This document shows positions 12,316-23,479 of a stretch of 64,000 bases of DNA, piece after piece; within the stretch, counting starts at the first letter, position 1, and each line of letters opens with the position of its first letter. The DNA comes from Myxocyprinus asiaticus (lineage: Eukaryota; Chordata; Actinopteri; Cypriniformes; Catostomidae): contig NC_059379.1 of assembly GCF_019703515.2 (NCBI RefSeq), positions 25,794,380 to 25,858,379 on the forward strand, in the 5' to 3' direction. The translations under genes were made by a program, and so were the position numbers. The notes below the pieces were generated by a model, which was not told the origin of the DNA, did no database searches, and worked only from the letters and a program-made list of their open reading frames with translations.

Positions 12316-12687
12316 TGTAACGTTTGAATGAAGTCACGAGAGCAGGATCTATATGCGGCTTAAAATTTATTAGAAAATAAATCAAATTACAAAAACAGGG
12401 TAAACACTGGAAACAAGGCAAGACTAGGAACTGGGAAAACAAAACAAACATGATCCAAGATAGCAAATGTTACATAAACTGGAGAAAACACAACAACTGA
12501 CAAAGGTAAAACAGACATCAGGGCAATATATACACAGGGATAAACGAGGTAAATGAAACACAGGTGAGAACAATAGGGAACAGCTGGTAGTGATCAGGGC
12601 AGTGAATTATGGGAAATGTAGTGCAAGGGAGACTAGAGAGAAATGACAGAGACAAAACACAGGGCAAAACAACAGTGAATCATGACA
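12316..12687 (-). mobile_element. solo LTR of a Ty3/Gypsy-type retrotransposon
   Basis: 372 bp bounded by TG...CA on the + strand (TGTAACG at the left, CATGACA at the right) with a perfect 5-bp duplication ATAAC (12311-12315 and 12688-12692). Read on the - strand it begins TGTCATGATTCAC, resembling the start of many fish Gypsy LTRs, hence the orientation. No internal region is present, so LTR-LTR recombination has probably removed it. It is a different family from the LTR at 31849-32328. Confidence 0.75.
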
Positions 12688-12899
12688 ATAACGATACGTC
12701 ATTATAACAACTTTTTGGGTGCACCATCAATACGTCACCCTTGGTCTGTTGCTTGCACCTCAAAACATGGCCCTTGGTTCATGTTGTCACTTTGATGCCT
12801 TATTCAAAGTTTGGCCAAGGCTTCATTTTAAAATGAAATATATTGAAAATTCTACATTTTGATAAAATTAATCTCAAATAATGAGAGAAGCACCATAAA

Positions 12900-13560
12900 A
12901 TGATCCAGTCTGATCTCATGCAATTTACGTGACCATGGCAACATTTTTGCAAATCAAAATTATGTGCTGTATTATATGTTTGGCTTCAGTTTCCCAGTGA
13001 AATGTCCAGCGGGGGGTGCCAAAAGCCAGTGAAATGATGTTGTAATCAGAGAGGTTTTAAAGGTGAATTTTATGTGGATTTTTTAAAGAGTAAAATGTAT
13101 CTCCCTAACCTAAAACTTTAGCCTAAACCTAACCAATCGTGTCCTGAAAGATAAATGAGAGGTGAACAAAACAGACATTATTAACATCCTTAAACCAACA
13201 CCTAAACCTAACCAATAGTGTTTTAAAATGCAAATGTGACATGAAAAGCAAATTTTTTGAAGCAATCACATTTTTTCTATGGCACTTTCATTTCACATTC
13301 ACTTTCGTTTCAAACGTCCTTGGCGGGGCTCGAGCCTTGGTCTCCGAGTCCAAAATCCAATGCTCTATCAGGCGAACTACCACGAAAGATAATCACATTT
13401 GAATAAGTGTGTATTGTAGATGTAGGTGGGGCTGTAATACAAGCATTAAAATGTATAATTTTTTAAATGATGCGTTATAGTAAAAGTGTGTTGTCATTCT
13501 GGTTAAACAATGTGATAAATCTGATGATTACTGAGCTTATAACAGAATCCTCCAAACTGA
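12900..13560 (-). repeat. tRNA-like dispersed repeat, copy 1
   Basis: On the - strand, about 13390-13315 reads as a decayed tRNA: TGGTAGTTCGCCTGATAGAGCATTGG (A-box-like; shown in parts: TGGTAGTTCGCC, then TGATAGAGCATTGG) and GGCTCGAGCCC (B-box-like). It is followed by a body with repeated CCTAAACCTAACCAATAGTG-like words. Related copies lie at 38200-38760 (+), 62262-62560 and, without the tRNA-like head, 57690-57960. The family shares flanking text (ACACTTTTACTATAACGCA) on the far side of the tRNA-like part, so it may be a tRNA-related SINE inside a larger repeat. Confidence 0.5.
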
Positions 13561-13566
13561 TTCTCC

Positions 13567-14265
13567 AAAGACCCCAATAGAATCACTTTCCTGTGCTGAT
13601 GTTTTTAATCTTGAAATGGGAAGTTTTGGCTGACATATCAAACATTGTTTTTTTATTTTATGTATTTTATTTGTTATAAATTTTAATAGTAGTCTTAATT
13701 CACAGCCATGTACTATGTACAGCCATGTTTGCTTCTTTCTAGTCTAGTTGCAGGCAAGGGTGTCACCAGGAAATTACTTTTGGTTGGGCCTCAATAAAAA
13801 TGGATGGGCCAAGTTTTCGCCCACATTTTTTAATTTCTTTTTTTACCAATTTTTCCTTAACAAAAGAGAAGCGGCACATTCAAAGAGTGATTCAACACTT
13901 TCAGAAATAAGAATTTTTGCATTTTTTATTTAAAATATTTTATAAATATACTGTATGTTTGAAGTCAAAGTATAGTCTCTAATAGCTGTTACCTTGGCTA
14001 CGCAACTGGTTGCAGGTGATATTAGAGGGAAGGACATTCTCATTCTAGACAACATTTGACTGGATGAAAATCTGTGTAGCATTAGATGAGTCATCAATAT
14101 TTTTGGCCCATTTTCCTGGAAGAAAAAAGACTGTAAATTTTAATACATCTGCTAAAAGTTAATTTTGTCAATGTTTAGGTGTACACTAGCATATAAATTG
14201 CTTCAAAGCCAATAGACATTACCTAAAAGCCACAAAATTTTGATTTTAAATTCAGGGGTGTTTAA
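13567..14265 (+). mobile_element. old copy of the AAAGACCCCATG repeat, interrupted
   Basis: Shares text with the element at 17157-17616: AAGACCCC start, TGGGAAGTTTTGG, ATCTGTGTAGCATTAGATGAGTC, TACACTAGCAT and a GGGGTGTTTAA end. It is more diverged, lacks clear TTAA flanks and is split by the 254-bp insertion at 13755-14008. Confidence 0.6.
13755..14008. mobile_element. small hAT-type insertion nested in an older repeat
   Basis: Flanked by a perfect 8-bp duplication GTTGCAGG (13747-13754 and 14009-14016). It starts CAAGGGTGTCACCAGG and ends GGCTACGCAACTG. Its boundaries are confirmed by the related uninterrupted repeat at 17157-17616, which lacks it. Terminal inverted similarity is weak, so the hAT assignment rests mainly on the 8-bp duplication. 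Confidence 0.65.
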
Positions 14266-14643
14266 GAGCCCAGAAAGACAGCATTTGAGTTTATGCCATT
14301 GCATTGAACTCCCAGATGGTGTCCAAGGTTATCATCCACCTTTTCTTACTTCTCCGTATGCATATTTCTTCATATGATATTTCACAGACAATTAGAACAT
14401 AAAAAAATAAATATCACACCCTAGACACTGGCAGCCTTTAAGATTCACACAACAGTGAGCAGTGTGTGTTGTGTGGCCAAGGTGACTTTACCTATATGAA
14501 TTATGAAAAGTCATAAGTCATAAAATGCACTGGGAATTTAGCTTGTTATACTACTGATGGCTATTTACCTTGGAAGCAAGGTACTACAGAAAGAGTGATA
14601 TTTTGCTGTGGGTCACATGTAACGTTCTGGTGTCCATTTGCAG

Positions 14644-14742
14644 GAGGGCATTATTCAAAGGAGAGCACTCGAGCGGGCAGCCATGACCTTCACAACTTCA
14701 TATCTTCTGGATTTGTGACGCTTGGCCGAAGCCATGTGAAAG
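14644..14742 (+). CDS. shisa6: Shisa6-like protein, coding exon 3 (33-codon phase 1-1 exon)
   Basis: The acceptor is TTTGCAG ending at 14643 and the donor is GTAACA from 14743. The exon is 99 bp and adds 33 residues including GGHYSKES, DLHNFISSGFVTLGR and HVKG. The DLHNFISSGFVTLGR block resembles a segment I associate with the longer SHISA6 isoform; this recollection should be confirmed by alignment. Phase 1 at both ends means skipping keeps the frame, so it can act as a cassette exon. It contains several serine/threonine sites in the cytoplasmic tail. Confidence 0.85.
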
Positions 14743-14883
14743 GTAACATGATTCTATATCTCTGCATAATGACACTGAAAACCTTCTTCTATAACAAATG
14801 AGGTGTTGAAAAGAAGCAAGCATCAATCATTTTATATCTCACCACGCTGGCTGGTAATTCACAATGCAGCAAATAATCCCATG

Positions 14884-15609
14884 TTAAAGAAATAGTTCAC
14901 CCAAAACATTTTTTATTCTTTCATAATTTATTTCAGACTTACTTTCTTCTGTCTAACATAAAAGGAGAAATTTTTAAGAATGCACTGGTCACTTTTTTAC
15001 ATTTAATCATAATGAATTGGTAGTGGATCGTTTAAGCTTCAAAAAGGACATGAAAGCATCATTAAAGAATCAAAATGTGGTCCATATGACCCGTGCACTA
15101 TATTTCAAGTCGTATGAAGTCATATGATAACTTTTTGTAGGGAAAAGACCCAAAGTTAAGTTGTTATTCACTGAAAGTCTTGACATCTGCCCTAGCTCCC
15201 CTTAGCATGTTCAAGAGAATTGAGAATCAGAGAGAAATGAATGATTTGTGAGGTTGTTAGCAGATATGACTCAAAAAAAATATTTGTTCACAAATTGGAC
15301 ATCGCTTTGGCTCTCATGAACAAGCCAAGGAAAGCTAGGGTGGATGTCAACCAATGTACAGTGAATAGTGAGATACATTTTGCTTTGATCCTCATACAAA
15401 GTTATCGTACGAGCGTTCAGAAGAATTGAATATAACGCACAAATTTTGTGGACCACTTTGTGAACCAGTCCCCATTCATAATAATTGCATGGAAAACAGC
15501 AACCAGTATATTCTTCAAAATATATCCTTTTATGTGCAACAGAAAAAAAGTCAAATGGGTTTTGAATGAGATGTCATAATTTTCATTTTTGGGTGAACTA
15601 TTCCTTTAA
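14884..15609. mobile_element. TTAA-flanked MITE, AGWAATAGTTCACCC family
   Basis: TTAA at 14884-14887 is followed by AGAAATAGTTCACCCAAAA; the right end reads TTTTGGGTGAACTATTCCT then TTAA (15606-15609). The termini are inverted over about 19 bp. TTAA duplications occur in piggyBac and Kolobok elements; the AG start fits Kolobok better (inference). A related partial copy lies near 63311-63640. It is in shisa6 intron 3. Confidence 0.75.
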
Positions 15610-16281
15610 CTAAAAGTTTCTCAGATAAACCAAGCCCTCACTTCTACTTTCTTGTTTTACACTACAAGGCAACAATAAGTTTATTTAAAATTCTAATTAC
15701 ACTATCAACTACCAACCTCTGTTAATGGTTCAGGTAACACAATGGACCTATGGTACATTTGAACCATACATCTACTGGCATCTTGACATATGTAGTCTAA
15801 TATGACTAAGCTGTTTAAAAAGCCAAAAGAACATTTGCACCAGCAGTGTGATTTAAACACGTACTGTCCATAAAAAAATCAATGCTGCTTCATCAAATAG
15901 CCACCGCTAAGTTGACTGACATGGCAGCCTTCTCCCTCCTACACTCAGGGTCGCTCATTTACAAATCTTCCTCATGTGTGAATTCCCTCTGGTGATGCAG
16001 CAATTAATATTTATGTGCTCTTTGCTGACTCAGACTGCTATCAATGTATCAGCTCAATTGACTCATAAGAACATCTTTCGGAAATTATTTAAATTTTTCT
16101 AACTAACTTAGAAAACTTTGGACTCTTGGAACTTGGTAGTGCGATACTGCAGATGTTGTTGACTTTTGTATGACAAATTGCTTGTTATGTTCATCATTTG
16201 TTTGTTGCTTTGGATATAAACGTCTGTTAAATTGCTGAATATACAGTAAATGTAAATGTGATGAGCATGCACAAATCTGTC
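15610..16281. other. intron 3 stretch, nothing recognised
   Basis: No exon-like segment with flanking splice sites and no defined repeat end were seen. Confidence 0.4.
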
Positions 16282-17113
16282 CAGGGTTGGGGAGTAACAG
16301 AATACATGTAACGGGAATACGTATTTAAAATACAAAATATAAGTAAATGTATTACACTACAGTTACAATTTAAATCGTTGGTAATTGGAATACAGTTACA
16401 TTCAAAAAGTATTTTGATTACTGAAGAGATTACTTTGCATTTTATTGTCATTTGTTTCATTAAATATTTAGTCCATTCAGATGGAAAACATTTATATATA
16501 TATAAATGATGCGATCCAAAGTGCATTTGAACAACGGTGAAACAGTTTCTTATGACAGAAAAGTACGTTTGAAGTAAGTTTGGAGCAGAAGAAATAGAAA
16601 TAAACCTTGTGTAAATTGTCAGCTTTACGCTAAGCTAAAATGCTATTTCTAGCCATTTTACATGCACATTACCAGGCACGATCATATTGTTTTTATCAAG
16701 AAAATTCACATTGGATCATAATTAATTCTTTTCTAGTGAGACCTTTGATATTAGGGCAAAAATCATATTCTTGATAATAATTTTTGAATTGTTTTCCTGT
16801 AAAAATATTTTTAAAAAATCCTTAAAACAAGATCAATTTGATTAATCTTATTGTAGAAACAACACTGCATAAGATATTTAGGTTTTTCAGAGAATGTATT
16901 TTTAACATGTGTATTTTGTCTTACTGTACTGGCAGAGTTTTTATAGTCAAAACAAGTGAAAAAATCTACCAGTGCTGAAGAAGTAATCCAAAGTATTTAG
17001 AATACGTTACTGACCTTGAGTAATCTAACGGAATACGTTACAAATTACATTTTACAACATGTATTCTGTAATCAGTAGTGGAATACTTTTCAAAAGTAAC
17101 CCTCCCAACCCTG
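16282..17113. mobile_element. hAT-type non-autonomous element, CAGGGTTGGG family
   Basis: 832 bp. It starts CAGGGTTGGGGAGTAAC and ends GTAACCCTCCCAACCCTG, so the ends are inverted. Flanks AATCTGTC (16274-16281) and TATCTGTC (17114-17121) match at 7 of 8, an 8-bp hAT duplication. The interior has no transposase. Diverged relatives are seen at about 26337-26480 and 49100-49260. Confidence 0.82.
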
Positions 17114-17156
17114 TATCTGTCATGCTATCAACATAACAATGTTGAGTGTTGTTGCA

Positions 17157-17616
17157 TTAAAGACCCCATGAAATGTATTTGGGTGCATAGTTTTCTGTCC
17201 TGTGTTGATGTGTTTCCCATTGAAACAGGAAGTTTGGGTGAGACACATAGAAAGGCATGCCCCTTTTTTTTTTTTTTTTTTACATAGCCAACAGGCTTTA
17301 GTTACATCACAGCAATGAATAATTATTTGCTTCTTGCTATTGCTAGTCGGCAGCAGGTGGTTTTAGGGGGGAAGTAAATTTCATAATAGATCAAATTTGA
17401 TTGGACAAAAATCTGTGTAGTGCAGAGTCAGTTTATCTGAAAAAAAAAAAAAAAAAGACTGTCAGTTTTATGTATCTGCTAAAATTTATCTTGGTCAACT
17501 TTAAGGAGTACACAAGCATACACTAGCATGAATTAAATGAATGGCTTTAAAGGTAATAGACATATAAAATAGACTAGATGCCACAAACTTAAATTTGGAT
17601 TACATGGGGTCTTTAA
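17157..17616. mobile_element. TTAA-flanked MITE, AAAGACCCCATG family
   Basis: TTAA at 17157-17160, then AGACCCCATGAAAT; the right end is ATTACATGGGGTCT followed by TTAA (17613-17616). It is about 460 bp, with a T run (17265-17281) and an A run (17441-17456). It begins 43 bp after the neighbouring hAT element. Confidence 0.75.
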
Positions 17617-18753
17617 ATGTGTCATCAATTAATTTATGTCCCTTTAAAGTTTTTCCCCCCTTGTTTTTGGTCCTTTAAAATAAAGCATTTTTGTAATGCA
17701 GAGCCATTCACAGTAGCAATTGCCAACATATAAACAAGAGGATTCACCCAACATCATAGGCCAGGGTAACCTATTGTAAGGGCCAGATCAGGGTAGCTAT
17801 GAGAGGAAAGGAATTCAGAACTTCTAACAAACGCCGTGACCAATCGCCATTAGGCATGTGCTCCTTCGTTCCGCCTGAATTTCATTTCCACAAGTACAAT
17901 GCATTGACCTAAAATCCATTAATTTTTTTGGTCTGTCTGCCTCTGCCCTGCCCAAGATGCTTGTTTTTTTTGGTTTCTGTGTCTTTAGTGCCCTTTTCAT
18001 GATGGCATATTCAGCCATCTAGTCTTGGTGGAAGGGTCGGCTATTTTTGTTAGTGGCTCATGAAATATGAGCAGAAAGTAAATATGGACTCTGCTGCAGG
18101 GTGAATGCTTTCCAGACTGCTGCATTTGAACATGACAAAAACACCTTTCCTTTCTTAGAGGTGTGCTGCAAAATGTATGGTTGTGTTTTCAATTTTGTAT
18201 TATTGTTATTTTGGATTTTACTGTTTACACTAGACAATTTTGTCTTGCTACATCTCATGTACTAGGACCTCATTTACTGGGAGCACTTACTATAAGAGAA
18301 TGACCTTGGTCCTCTCTTGGGTAAAAAAATTAAAATAAATAAAAATTCCTTACAAATTTTTCCTCACATAATTAACTTTGTTTTAAGGAGTACACCAGCC
18401 AGCTGTCAATGGCCAGTAGCCGTGTAATTAGCGGGATAATGTACAGTCAGCCAGCTGTTATCGCAAAATAAACCATTTAGGGTGATACAAGACTTATGTA
18501 GCTACTTTAGGGGGAAATATCCTTTTAAATATATCATATAATATCAAATACTGTCAGATGATGTAATTGATAATTAAATCAAAGTTGCTTTTTTTCTGGC
18601 ACAAAACAATGACGTTTTGGTATAAATAAAATCTCAATTATGGAAAAGGCATTAAATCTGAACAAATAAATGTATAATACAATGAAAAGAACACCCTAAT
18701 TTATATACGTAACTAAACACAGAACTGATCAGCAGGATTTAGCCAAATGTCAC
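17617..18753. other. intron 3 stretch, nothing recognised
   Basis: No exon or repeat boundary was supported. Frames up to 66 codons carry no recognisable domain. Confidence 0.4.
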
Positions 18754-18754
18754 T

Positions 18755-19065
18755 GGTAACACTTTACAATAAAGTTCAATTTGTTAACTAGTTAATGCAG
18801 TAACTTTCATGAACTAACAATGAAACGTATATTTTTCAAAGCATTTTTTAATCTTAGTTGATGTTAGTTTATAAAAATACAATTTTCAATTTTAGTTCAT
18901 TATGCATTAATTAATGATAACATATTCAAATTTGTATTAGAATATGTTGAAATTAACATTAACTAAGATTAACAAATGCTGTTAAAGTATTGTTCATTGT
19001 TAGTTAATGTTAACTAATGTAGGTAACTAATGTTAACAAATGGAACCTTATTGTAAAGTGTTACC
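18755..19065. mobile_element. MITE with GGTAACACTTTACAATAA ends
   Basis: The left end GGTAACACTTTACAATAAAG and right end CCTTATTGTAAAGTGTTACC are inverted over about 20 bp with one or two mismatches. The interior is rich in GTTAACTAATG words. The 8-bp flanks (ATGTCACT, ATATTGCT) agree only partly, so the superfamily is not assigned. Confidence 0.7.
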
Positions 19066-20430
19066 ATATTGCTACAAAAAGAAGGCCTAAAATTCCCATG
19101 CAGGGTCTTGAATCTTTTTTTTTTCTTCTGTCTTTTATATAGATCCAGATGAATCGAGATCGTCCAGATGAGTCGGTTCACTAGAATTAATTGACTTTCC
19201 AGTGCTATATATATAAAGAAATAAGACCGCATAGAAAAAAGAAAGAAATATTAACAGCAAAATAGTATTTAAAACTTTAAAATGATGCTTGAGATGAAGA
19301 CTTTAGTCATATTAGGCTACCTCCATAAAAATATGTTTTAATTTGAAAACACATAAATTTCGCTATGTTCACAGCTCTAATCCACACTGGAATGGCAATA
19401 GAAACTGAGACTTTCGAAAACACTCTCCATAAATGCATATTTTGAAAAACGACGACGTCATGAAAGTGAAAGCGGAGTTTTTCAACATAAACAGATTTGT
19501 GTGGATGTAGCCTCAGTCTTAGTGAAAAAGCTGCTTTAGTCTACATATTGTGTGAATGTTGAGATCATATTACCAGCCGAATATTGCCCATTTTGTCTCG
19601 ATAATCCATTGTAATTAGACAGTTTCACTCGCAAAATATTTTAATCATGGCTGACTGTGAATAGCTAATTTCTATAATCAGTGACAGAAAACTTTTTGCG
19701 TCATGCCGCATCTACATCGCTAGGAGTCAGCGAACATAAACACGAATATCACTGAGTGCACCAGTCAGAAAATAATAATAATAATAATAATAATAAAAAA
19801 TAATAATACAAAAATGTATCTACTTTTGGCAATAACTTTCTCCCTCTGAGTTTTTCCTCTGATTGTTGCCATGCTATAGATTCTTATACTACCTGTCAGC
19901 CTTGTGTATCATCCTCATATCCATGTTACCTTATCCATCAGAACAGTCCATCCTTTAAGATTCACCATGGTGATTAAAAGGGTCAATAAAGGTGCAAGCT
20001 TTCTAGCTGTGGTTGAACTTATGTGCAAGTGGAGATGGTTTTCAGGTTTAACGTTGAGTAATCAAGCATCCGTCCTGATGCATAATTACAAAGACACTAT
20101 TTAGATTAATTGTTGCTCCCTGAAGGGCAGCTGAGGGTGTGTTAGAGAGGTCATGCTGAACACCAGCTAGCCGCATGCTTCACATATGGCTGATCAAACA
20201 AACTTAATCTTCTCAAAAGTTCAGTCTGGCCTGTTTGGGTCATTATGCCATATACCTTATGTAAACCTCAACTTGTAATGGTTTTAGCCTTGTTTGAGTC
20301 CTCTCTGACAGTGAGAAAAAAACTTCTCTCTGAAATGCTAGACACTAATGATGCAGTTCTTATTATTATCCATAAACCTATGTAAAGGGGTAATACTCTT
20401 TCATCTGAATACATTTCTTTTCAATTTCAG
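19066..20430. other. intron 3 stretch with (AAT)n at 19769-19808
   Basis: Contains about 11 AAT units with A-rich interruptions. No coding segment was recognised. Confidence 0.45.
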
Positions 20431-20478
20431 ATGAAGACCCAAAGTCATTGTTCATTCACAAATTCCATTCTTGGAGAG
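20431..20478 (+). CDS. shisa6: candidate shisa6 mini-exon, 48 bp (weak)
   Basis: A strong pyrimidine tract and acceptor (TTTTCAATTTCAG, ending at 20430) precedes an open segment read in phase 1 after exon 3: DEDPKSLFIHKFHSWRG with the shared glycine codon. A GT at 20479 gives phase 1-1, but that donor (GAGAG then GTTTGC) is poor. Read on without a donor, the frame stops at 20500 or so, which would make an alternative short C-terminus. I do not recognise this peptide from known SHISA6 isoforms. Confidence 0.25.
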
Positions 20479-21947
20479 GTTTGCACCAACTGCTCTAAAA
20501 GTGTTGAAAAGCAGCTGTATATGATTGGTTTTCAAGGCTCTGACCTTTGGTTTTGCACGGTTTGAATATAGAGTAGTTCCCCTAAGACATCCAGTCAGTC
20601 TTTTCACATAAACTTGTTAATATGCCAGAACTCTCTTTTCAATAGAGCCCCCATGAGAGAGAGAGAGAAAAAAAAAAAAAAAAAAAAAAAGAAGAAGAAA
20701 AAAAGGATTTGCTTCCATAGTTGCATGCTGCCCCATGTTGGAAATTTAACTGTTTTACCTTGTGGGTTTTCCATTTGTCCAGTTCTGTCTTTAAGATGCA
20801 GCACAATATATATCAAGGCTGGACTGTCACAGTTCATGTTGATGAAAATAAATCCCTGAAGTGCACAGACAGGTTGAATTTATTGGAGAGCTTCCATCTG
20901 TTTTATGGGATCTGCTAGAATGTCTGCATTCTCACACAGAGACAGTTTTAGTCTCTGTGTGAGGTGGTGCATTAGATTTTAGCCATCCATAAATGTTTAA
21001 ATAATCTTTAGTCTCAGTCCTTTTGCCTTGGTTCTGAAAAACAATCTCTCGAAATAGCCATTCAAATTATGAAAGTCAGTCTGGCTTATTGGTATTCTCT
21101 TCCCTGATATGTTAAATACAGTTGATTTGCATGTCTGTTTTGCGATATCTTTGTTTAGAAGAAATCTTCGATTGACAACATTCAAATGAGATGGAATTTC
21201 AAACATTCCAATTTAACATTTACAAAATTCAGCCCAAAATTCAAACAGAGAATGACTACTTTAGACTTGTCTAAGACTAGCATGAAAATTACTCCACCAA
21301 TGCTTGATCAGTTCTTGATTGTTCTGTTGTAATGTTTAAAGGTATAGAATGATTTTATTTTATTAAATTTTGCTTTGATTGACATGACGGCATCACTGGC
21401 AGATGGGAGGATTGGATTTTAAGTGATTTTCCCATGACTAAAAAGTTATAAACACGCACATCCTTTCTCATATGAGCAGCATCAAATCAACCTGACTGAT
21501 GCCTGATTGCAGTTTATTATGTTATGGAAATAAGGTGCACCATTTGATTCCAGATCAAAACTGTGTATGACTCAGTGCCACCCTAGATTTTTTTTTATTT
21601 ATTTATTTTTCTCTGGACATGAATGTTTTCCCACAAATGAAATCGATTTGTAATGCATCATCTCCTATGTTTGGTGCTGTGTTTGAAAACTGACTGGAAG
21701 TGTGCAAACACCACTACAAGCCAGAATAGTTGCCAGCAATGAACTTAATTATGAAGTTAACCAGGGCTCGAATAAAAAATGCCATAGAGTGTAACAAAAC
21801 TGCCCTAGATCTTTAAAATGTTGTGGCAATAAATGTCCCCTGTAGTGAATTCCTCAAGATCTGTTTTCTAGCATTTCATATATTCCATAATATTTTATAA
21901 TTTTAGCTAATGTGAACAAAAATCAGCTCTGAAAATTTAGAAAATAT
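20479..21947. other. intron stretch, nothing recognised
   Basis: Holds a (GA)n/A-rich tract at 20658-20706. No exon or defined mobile element was supported. Confidence 0.4.
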
Positions 21948-22747
21948 AGTAACACTTTACATTTAGGTTCCTTTTAAGGGTTTATAAAGGTGTTAATTAA
22001 TGCCTAATTAATCATTTACAAATGCATAATAAATATGCAGTAATAGGAACATGCATAACAAGGGCAAATTTCATACAATATTCACCAAATGCTGATTATT
22101 TTAACTTATATGTTAGACATGCTTAATAAATACATTTATTCATACTTTTATTAACCAAAAACATAAAAGGCCCTAATTCATGATTTATGTCACAATGTAG
22201 CAAATAAAGATAAACATATATCATAATAGTCTATAAAAAGGAAGGATTATGTCATTTTTCTTCTGTCCGCTTTTTGTTTATTTTAATTAATGTAATGTCT
22301 TGACTAACTTTTGTTGTCACTTTGCTTGTCACGTTAATGCCAAAAGAATGATTCTGCCTAGTCCTAGTTGCCTAAAGTCTTGTGTATCATCCACAAAACA
22401 CCATGTCTTCATGCTCATTAACTGCATACTGTATATAACATTTTATAATAAAGCCTGATGAACATAATCCAAAATTAACTTTTATGTATGTAGGTTTCTA
22501 ATGTTGGAAACTCCTTAATAAATGCTTCACAGATGTCCACTTTAAATTAAGGTACATTTTCATAGGTACTAATGTTAAGTAAGTGTTATTAAGCATTTAC
22601 AACATGTAAATGGCTCACTATTAAGCCGGTATTGCCTGAAAGTCAGCCATATCAATGATTTGTAATGCATTTTTAAATAAATTATAAGTCAATAATGAAC
22701 CCCATTATAAGGCCTTAAAAAAGGGAACATTAATATAAAGTGTTACT
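21948..22747. mobile_element. MITE with AGTAACACTTTA ends, 0.8 kb
   Basis: The left end AGTAACACTTTACATTTAGG and the right end (reverse complement AGTAACACTTTATATTAATG) are inverted over 12 perfect bases and more with mismatches. The interior is AT-rich without coding. It is related in its terminal words to the 18755-19065 element and lies 13 bp before the Harbinger-like element. Confidence 0.65.
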
Positions 22748-22760
22748 GAAACATTCCTAA

Positions 22761-23476
22761 AGTCCCGTTCACACAGCAAGCGACATCGCGCAACGAAGCG
22801 ACACGATCCCATTAATTTTCAATGAGAGCACAGCGACTTCTGGCGACACAAGCTGTCGCGACCATTGGCGACAGAGATCACCATGGGGAGCGACAAGACA
22901 AGTTGAGAAAATTTCAACTTTATGCAAATGATGAGCGACATTCGCGAGCGACTACCAATGAGAGTGAAGACAGAGGAGCTCACGTCATCCGTCTCCAGGC
23001 AGGGTGAGTGTGAGTTACTGGAGTCGACTCGAGTTCATGAAAGATGGAGGAGAAGTTAAAAGTTTCTGTGAGCGATTTCACTGTTCTGTATCATTTGTCT
23101 GTAAACACATTCATAGATATGGCCTAATAAGATGATACGTGGAAAACTGTGTCGGCATTCTGAGTGAGTTTGATTCAGAAATTTATATAACATTCATCTT
23201 GTTTAATGATATGATGCATTAAGCACTGCTGCAGGTTATATAAAAAGCTCTCCCCTGCAGAATGTGCATTTTTACAGGCAAAAGAACTGATTCCTTGTCA
23301 AATTAGAATGATATCTTTGTCTAATCGGCAGTATTATCTGTAAACATCATTTCAAACTACTATGGCTAGTTGTGCAGTCCACCAATAATGTTAGAGTGGC
23401 GGCAGCAGTAGGAACGCCCACCAGTGATACAAATCGCAAAGTCTAGCGACATGCTGCCTGCAGTGTGAACGGGGCT
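22761..23476. mobile_element. PIF/Harbinger-like MITE, 0.7 kb
   Basis: The ends are inverted, AGTCCCGTTCACAC at the left and GTGTGAACGGGGCT at the right (13 of 14 match), with TAA duplicated at 22758-22760 and 23477-23479. A 3-bp TWA duplication is the PIF/Harbinger hallmark. The interior has many GCGACA words near the ends. No transposase is seen. A diverged relative lies at 41155-41420. Confidence 0.7.
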
Positions 23477-23479
23477 TAA

